In this document: positions 17,470 through 26,314 of the stretch, in pieces
Position numbering within the stretch: the stretch's first letter is position 1
How the letters are laid out: each line of letters starts with the position of its first letter
DNA from: Petasospora fabianii
Lineage: Eukaryota; Ascomycota; Saccharomycetes; Phaffomycetales; Wickerhamomycetaceae
Reading direction: 5' to 3'
Length of the DNA stretch: 64,000 nucleotides
NCBI GenBank assembly: GCA_022641835.1
Contig: CP048715.1
Coordinates: forward strand, 1,302,001-1,366,000
Notes under the pieces: model-generated
What the model saw: the letters and a program-made list of their open reading frames with translations, nothing else
What the model was told of the DNA's origin: nothing
The model's database searches: none
Made by a program: the position numbers and the translations under genes

Positions 17470-19464
17470 ATGGCAGCACAAACTCCATGGAAAGATCTTC
17501 CCTGGGAGGAGAAACCAGCACTTCGACAAATAACAACACGTTCTATAGTGGCTGGACTCGTTATTGGTTCATTAATCTTAGTATCAAATTTTCAATTCGG
17601 ACTACAGACCGGTTGGGTATCAATGATGTCTTTACCATCGGCATTACTTGCATTTGCAGTGTTTAAACAATTACAAAAGAAGTTAGAGTATGAGTTTACC
17701 GATGTTGAGAATGTGTTTGTTCAAAGTATCGCAGTTGCAGTTGGTACAGGTCCATTAGCTTATGGATTTGTTGGTGTTGTTCCAGCATTAGAGAAATTTC
17801 TTAGAGCTGATGAATCAGGTACTGGTAAATTGATTCATTTCTCTCTCAGAGAGTTAATTGTTTGGTCTACAGGTCTTGCATTCTTTGGAATCTTCTTTGC
17901 AGTGCCATTAAGGAAACAAGTTGTTGTTAGGGAGAAGTTACCATTCCCTTCAGGTTCAGCAACTGCAACATTGATTGCTGTTCTTAATAACACAAAGATT
18001 CATCATGATAAGTCTGCTTCATATACAAATGAGCTTAATGATGATGAGCTTAATGATGATGACAGTACTTCCTCCACAGAAAGATCTACACTCCTTCCAG
18101 AAGACGTTGGAGTTGTTGAATCACAACAAGTCAAGTTTCAAAGACTTTACTATCAAAACGTTCGTTCTCTTATCAAGACCTTTTCAGTATCATCATCTTA
18201 TACAATCTTATCATATTTCATACCACAAGTGAGAAATATCCCGATACTCGGTTCAAAACTTGCCCAAGATTATCTATGGACATTACAACCATCACCAGCA
18301 TACATTGGTCAGGGGATCATAATGGGATTACCAACTGTATCATATATGTTATTTGGTGCTATATTAGGTTGGGGAATCTTAGCTCCAATGGCCAAATACA
18401 TGAATTGGGCAGATGGTCCAGTTGATGATTGGAAAACTGGAGCTCAGGGCTGGATCCTTTGGGTTTCATTAGCCGTGATGGTTAGTGATAGTGTTGTTTC
18501 ATTTATCGTTGTTACTGTACAAAGTGGTATGAAACTTTATACTAATGAGATGATGACAACAAGTTCAGATTTGGATAATGAGATTGATCTTGATGATGAA
18601 TATTTGGTATCAAAGCGTACAGTTATCATTGGATTGATTGGTTCTTCCATATTATGCATCATTTGTATGGTGGGGTTATTTGGAACTACTATAGTACCAA
18701 TCTATTCACTTATCATTGCTATTATCCTTGCTCTATTCCTCTCAGTTCTTGGTGTTAGAGCATTAGGTGAAACTGATCTTAACCCAGTTAGTGGTATTGG
18801 TAAACTTTCACAATTGATCTTTGCATTAGTTATCCCAAAAAACCATCCAGGGTCTGTTCTTGTTAACTTAGTTGCTGGTGCTATAGCTGAAGCTGGTGCT
18901 CAACAAGCTGGTGACTTGATGCAAGACTTGAAGACTGGTCATTTGATTGGTGCTTCTCCCTATGCTCAATTCATTGCTCAGATGATTGGTACAATATGGT
19001 CAATCTTTCTAAGTTCTATCATGTACAAAGTTTACAATGCCGTTTATGAGATTCCAAACAATATCTTTAGAATCCCAACTGCTGTTATTTGGATTGATTG
19101 TTCAAGACTTGTTACCGGTTCAGGTTTACCACCTTATGCCTTTGAAGTATCAATCATACTTGGTTTAATCTTTGGTGTTATTTCACTCTTGAAGAATGTT
19201 TATAAGAATGATCATGAGATGCAAAAGAGACTGATATGGTTACCAAGTGGTGTTGCTGTTGGGATTGGTATCTATAACACACCATCTTTCACCATTGCAC
19301 GTTTCATTGGTGGTGTTATCGCTTATTGGTGGTTGAAAAAAGTTGATCATTCACATGATGGTAAGACTTCTATGATTGTGTTTAGTAGTGGTTTGGTACT
19401 TGGTGAAGGTATGTTCAGTATTGTCAATATGACCTTGACAAGTCTTGGTGTGCCACATCTATAA
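17470..19464 (+). CDS. OPT-family (oligopeptide) transporter, YGL114W type
   Basis: 664 residues with about 15 membrane segments. The N-terminus TTRSIVAGLVIGSLILVSNF followed by FGLQTGWVSMMSLPSALLAF is typical of OPT proteins related to S. cerevisiae YGL114W and the yellow-stripe-like branch. Further family blocks are LPFPSGSATATLIAVLNN, LRELIVWSTGLAFFGIFFAV, and GAIAEAGAQQAGDLMQDLKT with GHLIGASPYAQF. A hydrophilic loop (about 175-215) holds a DELNDDELNDDD repeat. The substrate is not known. It is convergent with SWC5, with 28 bp between the genes. Confidence 0.9.
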   Translation: MAAQTPWKDLPWEEKPALRQITTRSIVAGLVIGSLILVSNFQFGLQTGWVSMMSLPSALLAFAVFKQLQKKLEYEFTDVENVFVQSIAVAVGTGPLAYGFVGVVPALEKFLRADESGTGKLIHFSLRELIVWSTGLAFFGIFFAVPLRKQVVVREKLPFPSGSATATLIAVLNNTKIHHDKSASYTNELNDDELNDDDSTSSTERSTLLPEDVGVVESQQVKFQRLYYQNVRSLIKTFSVSSSYTILSYFIPQVRNIPILGSKLAQDYLWTLQPSPAYIGQGIIMGLPTVSYMLFGAILGWGILAPMAKYMNWADGPVDDWKTGAQGWILWVSLAVMVSDSVVSFIVVTVQSGMKLYTNEMMTTSSDLDNEIDLDDEYLVSKRTVIIGLIGSSILCIICMVGLFGTTIVPIYSLIIAIILALFLSVLGVRALGETDLNPVSGIGKLSQLIFALVIPKNHPGSVLVNLVAGAIAEAGAQQAGDLMQDLKTGHLIGASPYAQFIAQMIGTIWSIFLSSIMYKVYNAVYEIPNNIFRIPTAVIWIDCSRLVTGSGLPPYAFEVSIILGLIFGVISLLKNVYKNDHEMQKRLIWLPSGVAVGIGIYNTPSFTIARFIGGVIAYWWLKKVDHSHDGKTSMIVFSSGLVLGEGMFSIVNMTLTSLGVPHL

Positions 19465-19492
19465 TGTGTGTTGATATTTGATTTTATATTCT

Positions 19493-20293
19493 TCATTGCT
19501 GCCTATTTTGTAATTCCTTCTTTCTCATCTCTTTAACTTGAGATTCTCTATGGAATTGGACTCTACTTAAGAAGTCCTGTCTTTCCAAATAACCATCTTT
19601 ACTGTTTTGAACCAATTCATCATTGATACCCTCTTTGTCAACAAGCTTAGCAAAATCAACTCTAGATTTCTCCAATGTGTTAAACTTAGGTTTAATAGAT
19701 CCATTAATGATACCTTCCAACAGTGGAGCTCTTTTTTTAACAACCCTTAACTTTTCACCACGTTCATTGAAACCTGACTTGATATCAGACTCTTGTTCTT
19801 TGTTATCACTAGATTCCTTTGAAGCATTAGATTCAACTTTCTCTTTATCTTTTAAAGAGTTAAGATATGCTTTACCTTCAGCACTCTCCCTATCAACCCA
19901 TTTCTCCTCTGTAACCATCTCACCAGCATATTCATATCTTCTTTTGATCTTAATCTTCTCCGATGCCACAAGTGAATGTGTTGCTTCTTGTGCATCTGCA
20001 CTGTATTTAAACTTGAGTCTTTGCCTTGATTGTTCCATTAGTTTCTTCCATGCATCATTTACATCAACACTACCACTTTGTAATAATGATACACTTTTGA
20101 AATCTCGCGTTGATGAATGCGTTTCAATGGCTCTTTGGTGTCGTGTCTTGATAAGTCCACCTTCAGATGATTCAATCTTGGAATAATTAGCACGTTTAAC
20201 TTCCTTCTCCGTTTCAGCATCAAAGTCAAAGTCAGCATCTTCATTATGGTTCTTGGGTTTAGATGATTTACGTTTCCTCTTGGATGAATTATC

Positions 20294-20324
<31 letters not shown>

Positions 20325-20443
20325 CCACTTAAGTCATTATCATGGACGTTTTCTGGATCAAAATCTTCATCTTCATCTTCATTGTACTCCTTATCTTCTT
20401 CTACTTCTTCCACTTCTTCGTCTCTCTTGTGTTTCTCAGCCAT
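19493..20443 (-). CDS. SWC5: SWR1 complex subunit Swc5 (BCNT domain)
   Basis: 316 residues. The first 70 residues are highly acidic, including an eight-Asp run, then basic KRKRKSSKPK. The C-terminal 80 residues form the BCNT/CFDP1 domain: KFNTLEKSRVDFAKLVDKEG, then INDELVQNSKDGYLERQDFL, SRVQFHRESQV. A conserved WKKLMEQSRQRLK block lies mid-protein. Swc5 is needed for exchange of H2A for H2A.Z by the SWR1 remodeller; its acidic part binds histone. Expected length and start. Confidence 0.9.
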
Positions 20444-21039
20444 TATGTCTAGAGGTTAGTTGTGAGTTGATAACACTTTAAGTAGTAGTAGTAGTAGTAA
20501 GTTCCATTGACCTTTGTTGTTGGGAGGGAGGGTAAAACACCCGGACATCTTGATATCATCACTACAAGATCTAAAACTTGATAGATAATCATTGGTTGAG
20601 CATAGATGTTTGTTAAGGTATATATCATAGGTAATAGTTTCATCTAAATAGGTGTATGGGATAAAGATAATGGGTTCAGATAAGTCTTCTTTTGGCCGTA
20701 AAATGGAGAATACGTATAGTCCTGGGAGTCGTCCACACAGTGTATATAAAACACGGGATTAACTGCATAAAAGACTTTAGCCAGAGATCCTATGAGTAGA
20801 ACTACAACGATCTATTGATAAACCCTTAAAAGCATTGCAATTGGTATATATCTGGGTTTATCATTAATGATTCTTATCCAAGTATTTGTCTTTTGAAGGT
20901 AGTGTATGTTTGTGTTACCCGGGTAACTAACAGACATGTCGTTTCTGTGGCAGTGGAGTCTTTTATACATATATAATAGATATATAAGGCTTTCTAACAT
21001 TATAAACAACTCATAAGACACTTATTTTCCAAGCCGAAA
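20444..21039. other. Intergenic: SWC5 promoter and flank of the structured region
   Basis: A short AGT trinucleotide run at about 20483-20502 lies just upstream of SWC5. A strong + strand TATA-like box TATATAAGG lies at 20981-20989, about 60-100 bp before the first repeats of the structured region; it faces away from SWC5. No gene is seen. Confidence 0.45.
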
Positions 21040-21390
21040 GGCTCATTGATCTGTTGAAAGATCCTGATGATGTCGATGATGATGTTTGGGTCATGTGGCG
21101 CTGGCTACTCTGCGACTGGGCTCTTACTGATTTCATTTAAGTCATCTGGATTGGGATACCAATGAGTAGATCCTACTGATTCATGCAACGAGTGTTGATC
21201 AAAGGAAAGTTTCAGTTTGGTTTACATGTACTTCGACTCTGTCGACCCATGTGCATCGCGTGGTTTTGTGCTTGTTACTACCAGTTGTCGTTGCTGAAGA
21301 GCTAACCATGCCTTCATTCCATTCTGTTCTTCCTTGGTCATCTTCTGAGCAATATATGAGTCCAATTTATCTTGCTATTCTATTAAACAG

Positions 21391-22005
21391 CTCGGCACGG
21401 CTTGGAGATGGAGGACAAATGCCATTGATGTTTCACACTACTTAACCCCTACGGAGAGGCCGTGCTTTCCTGCTTTCATTATTGTGGTTATGTTCAGTTG
21501 TCAAGTCAGCTCGGTTTGAAAGTAGTGTCTTACCACGTATCTCATACGTGTGAACTTGCATTTTAGGAGTGTTGCGGTACTTCTATCTATAGGTCGAGGG
21601 GTAGAGCTTCAGTGCTCTTCATTCACTACTTTCACCAACTGACAAGATTCTGGATCAGTGATTCATGAGTCAACGGACCCCGTGGATCTCCAGTGCTACG
21701 TCTGATAAGTTACAGGTTTAACATATGTTTACATGTGTGTCCTTGCATGATATGTCTTTTGACTATCTATAAGTCAAGGCAGGTGAGCTAACTGCCTCCA
21801 TTCCGGTATCTTATCTTGACAAAGCACTGCAGATCCATCATGGGCTCTCGGACCACCTTGACTATTGAATGTTCATGTATCAACTCAGACGTGCTGTAAT
21901 GTCTACTCATGTGTCTTCACATGTGTCCTCGCTTGTCGAGGCTGATGAGCTAACTGCCTTCATTCATTACTTCGGCACTTTGACAAGATACTGAACACTC
22001 GTACC
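21391..22005 (+). repeat. Copy A of a ~620-bp direct duplication with three hairpin units
   Basis: It aligns end to end with copy B at 22581-23215 with moderate divergence. It starts with CTCGGCACGGCTTGGAGATG and ends near TACTGAACAC. It contains an arm GCACGGC (21395-21401) with GCCGTGC (21459-21465), then unit 1 (about 21525-21645), unit 2 (about 21715-21820) and unit 3 (about 21900-21992). Confidence 0.8.
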
Positions 22006-22380
22006 TAGGAGGACCACTGAACAATACCTGGCAGACCCAAACTGCAATCCCCTGGTACTAACACCAATAATCAGAAGTCTTTACAAAGTTATGACTGCCT
22101 GCTCAAAGTTGACTCCATTGGAATGCTCAGTGATACCATATGACTCGAAGGAAACTACCGTCTGGAGTTCTAGAGATGGTTTTGGTATTCACAAAGCTTC
22201 TATTCGGTGACTTGAGAGTTAATTCTCTTGGTATGGATGTTCGATATTGAACCAGTGCTCCCTTGATCAAGGAGCTACGGTGACACGACATCTTCATATG
22301 CCAGTGAGTGCAGCCTCACTAATCTCTCTGTTTCAAACAGCCATCATGATGCTCCCTGTGTTAATCTAAGAGTTACGTAT

Positions 22381-22487
22381 TGGTCTAACATGGTTTCACA
22401 TGTGTCCTTGCAAGACAATCATTAGATTGTCTATAAGTCAAGGCAGGAGTGCTAACTGCCTCCATTCCTTTATCATTTTCATCTTGA
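22381..22487 (+). repeat. Isolated hairpin unit 4 between the two duplicated blocks
   Basis: The unit includes CACATGTGTCCTTGC, a perfect 8-bp stem AGACAATC/GATTGTCT (22413-22432), the closing AAGTCAAGG-type strand and the GGCAG/CTGCC stem followed by TCCATTCC. It has no partner block, so unit number differs from the simple two-fold duplication. Confidence 0.75.
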
Positions 22488-22580
22488 GGAGGCACTTTTG
22501 CTCATGAATGTGTTGGAGGTCGCCTTTCCACAAGGGAGCTGTACACCTCTGACAATCCACCAGAGAGATTATGTCAAATG

Positions 22581-23215
22581 CTCGGCACGGTTTGGAGATG
22601 GAGGTTATTTTCCCATTATTGTTTTACTACTTGACCTCTTCGGAGAGACCGTGCTTTCCTGCTTATGTGGTTATGTTCAGTTGTCTAGTCAGTTGGGTTG
22701 AGAGTGGTGTCTTACCATGTGTCTACACATGTGAACTTGCATTTTAAGAGTGTTGCGGTACTCTTATCTATAGGTCGAGGGGAAGAGCTGTTAAGCTCTT
22801 CATTCACTGCTTTCAACTACTGACACAAGACTCTGAACTAACGATCCCCTTTCCCCCTCTCCGAACTTATGCGTCAATGGACACTGTGGACCTCCGGTGC
22901 TACGTCTGATGGGTTTACTGGTTTAACACATGTTTACATGTGTGTCCTTGCATGGTATGTCTTTGGCATATCTTAAGTCAAGGCGGGTGAGCTAACTGCC
23001 TCCATTCCGGTATCTCGTATAGACAAAGCACTGTAGATATGATCCCTCACAGGGATCTCCGGACCACGGTTACTGTTGAATGTTCATGTGTTGACTCAGT
23101 TAAGTTGCTGGATGTGATGTCTACTCATGTGTCTTCACATGTGTCCTCGCTTGTCGAGGCTGATGAGCTAACTGCCTTCATTCATTACTACCGCACTCTG
23201 ACTCAATACTGAACA
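22581..23215 (+). repeat. Copy B of the ~620-bp direct duplication with three hairpin units
   Basis: It matches copy A. Arm GCACGGT (22585-22591) pairs with ACCGTGC (22648-22654). Units 5 (about 22707-22825), 6 (about 22921-23024) and 7 (about 23113-23201) correspond to units 1, 2 and 3. Confidence 0.8.
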
Positions 23216-24532
23216 CCCACATTATAACTTGAGCTGCCAGTATACAGCCTCTCAGAGAGGTGGATTGGTCTCAGGGGAATCGTCCACATGTGGCATATAC
23301 CAATTGAAGTCGGAGTTGAAGGATGCCCAGCCAAAGAAGAGCTGCGAGCAGGGAGGAGTCCGTTGCCTTATATCACACCCAGGCGTGTCAATTGTTATAT
23401 GTCTAGGGTGCCCTAAGGGCCAGTGCTTCTTCGGGGTCAGTGTCTGCATGGAGGTCGGTGTTTCACCTCTTAGTTGAAGGACTCCGTACACCTCCCGCTG
23501 GCCCCATCTAACGAGGGGGAAGCCAGTATGGCCTCGCACATGACGGTGGACTAGACCTACCACGACAGTCATCGGGGTGTGAGCTTCCTTCTTGGGACAG
23601 TGACATGGGGGCTCGTGTGCACCTCAATAGTAGGCTCCGGATTCCCCTGTGCCTGGCAACCCGAACGGGGGAAGTCGGCAAACCCTAGGTGGTGTCCCTC
23701 GCAGACAGGTGGAGAAATCCTGGAGGGTCATCCCAGGATGTCGGACACTTCTCCCCCCAGGTAAAGACTACGGAGATGGTCGTCAGAGTGCCACCTAGGA
23801 TGGAATAGGAAGGAATTGGTGGTCTCTGGACACGACTATCCCGAATAGTCCCTGGCAGTGGGAAAAGCCTTACGCTGACCCAAAAGTAGATCCGCGGCCC
23901 CTGGGAAGAGGTACTAACGTTGAACATAGACAGGGTGGACAGAGTGATGGATGATACCCCGGTGGTGTTGTTCTTCCCCCAGGTGGGGATACTCAGGTGG
24001 CCATGAATCGTCATAGGCAGTGAGGTTGTGCCTCTCCATATTGAGGCATCGGACAAATTCACTGGGGCCCAACTCTTTGCACACAACCTGTAGTTTCAAC
24101 GTAGAGGCCACCATTAAAGCAAGAGGCCCTTCCTTGCTATATTAATGGTCCCAGTGGGGTCAAAAATGTTGGGTAATCATGGGAGAGCGGGGGCATGTCC
24201 GATTTTTCGTAGGTATCGGGCCCTGGCTGGCTATGTTGTAGGAAGGCGTTGGAGATAGAAGGAGGGCAGCTATGCGTCTCTAGTGCACATGTACGGATGC
24301 AGTAGGCTCGAAGTAGTAATATAAAGCTTGTTTCGTGCTTGTAGATGATGCGCTGGCCGTGTTATGGTAAAATGAAGTAAAAACGGGTGGTGTCATGACG
24401 CGTCAGGGAGACATATAGTCCTCGAGTGATCCTTATATCACCGATTACAAGACTTTACAGTAAATTTAAGTAGCTAATATATGCTCAGTAGTGCGAAGGC
24501 GTATGTGAGGGTGAATTTGGGCTGCTATACGC

Positions 24533-24570
24533 AGGTATAGACCAGTTAATCAATGAGGTGTAACAGGATA
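24533..24570 (+). repeat. 38-bp dispersed repeat, copy 1
   Basis: AGGTATAG-(C/AG)-CAATGAGGTGTAAC-GGATA type sequence. About 28 of 38 positions match the copy at 25679-25717, including GAGGTGTAAC and GGATA. Confidence 0.65.
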
Positions 24571-24786
24571 GACTTCGCCATCGTGACAGAACATCATGAC
24601 GAATCCTCGGTTGAAAGCTATCTGGGGGCAAATAAAGTGGTATAAACCTTCCGGAGGTGACTGAGAAGGCAGAGAATGACACTGAAGGCAAGTACGGGCC
24701 GTTTCAAGCATGTTTCACGACATATGATCGATCTACAGATGTCAGAAATCTGCCTGATTTTGAAAACGAAACGCCGTACAGTTAGG

Positions 24787-24913
24787 ACAATCATACACAA
24801 TGGAATTGAGCCATAAAGAGGTGTAATGTTGTTTCTATGGTACCTGAGACCCCTATCTACGGTCTCTATGCGGTTTCTGCCGTTAATTCTCGTTCTTCAT
24901 TGTGTATGATTGT
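24787..24913. ncRNA. Candidate small structured RNA or foldback element
   Basis: A perfect 16-bp terminal stem, ACAATCATACACAATG (24787-24802) with its reverse complement (24898-24913), encloses GAATT/AATTC (24803-24807, 24885-24889), CCATA/TATGG (24811-24815, 24836-24840) and GAGACC/GGTCTC (24846-24851, 24861-24866). Such a multi-branch layout looks like an RNA gene; a foldback or MITE-like element is the alternative. No known family recognised. Confidence 0.4.
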
Positions 24914-25678
24914 AGTTCACTAACAAGAGACAACGTGATCTAGGAGGTCGTATCTCGTGAAAAGACGCATGGCTGCTATACCAGAATAGCTTGGTTTACA
25001 CCTCAAGGGCACTATGGTTCGAAAGCCTGTGAGCTACACGTTATATTGATGGTATTCTTAGGCTGTGAAAGGAAGGAACTCGTGTGTATGATCATTTTGT
25101 TAGTTTAATTAATTTCGTGGAATTTTTCTGCACTTTCCTGCACTTTTCGCGAGGAATATGCACTATCATCGTATATATATATATGCACATTGGCCAGTGT
25201 GCATTATAATGCATAACTATGCATTGATGAAAAATGCTACGACGTACTGTTCAAATACTTTATCGAGTTTACTATTCACCTAGTGAACACTGTTTTTGGT
25301 TTGTTTGTTGGTAAAGTAGTCCTCGGATAACTGCGCCCTATGTCCTCGTTTTCATCAAGCACGTATTCAAAATTTGTCGTTTGACAGTGAGACAAATTTC
25401 GCAAGTGTATTTATATTTATATCTTGATGACAAGAAATGGCCACTAAAGAGAGATATAATGGGAGGTTATGAATACCTCCTCTTTTCTCCCTTTTGAATT
25501 GTTGAAGCCTGAACATAATATTAGGGGATTTCTTTCTGTTGAGAAGATCTCTGGCCATTCGCTCATAAACATCAATTGAGTTAAGCGTATAATCATGATC
25601 AGCAACACCTGTTTTGGAAAGGAGCGGCATATGAGTGCAAACTTATGTGACACAGATAGCTATTCAACAGTTATAGAT

Positions 25679-25717
25679 AGGTATAGGCTAGAAAACTCAA
25701 AGAGGTGTAACCGGATA
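25679..25717 (+). repeat. 38-bp dispersed repeat, copy 2
   Basis: AGGTATAGGCTAG-AAAACTCAAAGAGGTGTAACCGGATA type sequence matching 24533-24570. Confidence 0.65.
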
Positions 25718-26314
25718 ATACTAGTCGTTTATATCCCTGCGCTCCTCTAACTGCAGCCCTGGGCCCTCAACCCTAAGCGAATCCTGACATCACCAAAGAG
25801 AAGAAAAGGCTGTGGTTGGAAAGAGAATATGGAGCTAAAAACATCTTAAGCGTAGCAAACCAAACAATGAATAATAGAGATCAACAATAAGATACTTGTG
25901 ATGCTACAATAATTGCCCCAGCGCGATGCTCTCTTTCACTTGCACTTAACTGTCACTTCTAAAGGTGCTCTCCATCACTTGCACTTAGGGGTCACAAAGG
26001 TCAACCACTGCACATTGATAAGACAATGGCGGGGGAGACCTTTAAGATCATCAAACATATCAAAACTATCAACAACTAAGAACATTAAGGACACTAGGCA
26101 CAGGTAAACATAAGTTAACATAAGTTAATACCATATATACCACATACACCCGCACACCATCACAGTTTTTTTTTGTTTTTTTTCTTTGCGTATGACTCGA
26201 CGGGCGGTGACGCATACGCTGTGTCATACGTCTTCTTTATATAAGTTCCCACACTCTTCCACTGTTTCTTTCCTTTGTCTACTCAATTCATCCATTAAGT
26301 ATACACATACAACA

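Larger units (their letters stand above)
21040..24160 (+). ncRNA. Candidate long structured non-coding RNA (unknown family)
   Basis: I recognise no known RNA and no convincing protein here. The first two thirds (about 21390-23220) are a roughly 620-bp direct duplication holding seven copies of a multi-hairpin unit. Copies diverge but keep pairing through paired changes (for example stem GCACGGC/GCCGTGC becomes GCACGGT/ACCGTGC). The last third (23230-24160) is GC-rich and also rich in stems, such as GGGCCAG/CTGGCCC (23417-23423, 23498-23504) and GACTAT/ATAGTC (23834-23850). The non-canonical pairs found are G-T on the + strand, which stay G-U in + strand RNA but would be A-C on the other strand. 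A TATA box at 20981-20989 fits. Ends are guesses. Alternatives are DNA-level cruciforms or a centromeric repeat. Confidence 0.45.
24161..26314. other. Gene-free region with structured and palindromic DNA; ARG3 promoter at its end
   Basis: No gene is supported. An 87-codon frame at 25367-25630 (minus) starts with ATG but shows no recognisable domain. Contents: a compact multi-stem element at 24787-24913, a 38-bp dispersed repeat (24533 and 25679), an AT-rich stretch with a palindrome cluster (about 25168-25240), and the ARG3 promoter from about 26100, including a T-rich run at 26165-26185 and a Gcn4-like TGACTC at about 26192-26197. Confidence 0.5.

Noticed and set aside
21060-21140. TGATGATG followed by CTGA about 65 nt later resembles a C/D-box snoRNA.
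   Set aside because: The terminal stem is only weakly formed and I cannot name a guide target. Such motifs are common by chance.
23252-24114. Minus-strand reading frames of 66, 134 and 106 codons in the GC-rich block.
   Set aside because: They overlap one another in different frames, show no recognisable motif and lie in a GC-rich, stem-rich stretch where stops are rare by composition.
24100-24200. TGTTGGGTAATCATGG at 24168 looks like the start of a Ty-type LTR, with a possible retroelement gag relic in the GC-rich block before it.
   Set aside because: No second copy of the sequence, no primer-binding site or polypurine tract that fits, and no reverse transcriptase, integrase or zinc-knuckle motif in any frame. 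The paired stems explain the block better.
25367-25630. An 87-codon frame on the minus strand with an ATG start.
   Set aside because: No recognisable domain, located in the gene-free region, and of a length expected by chance in 6 kb.
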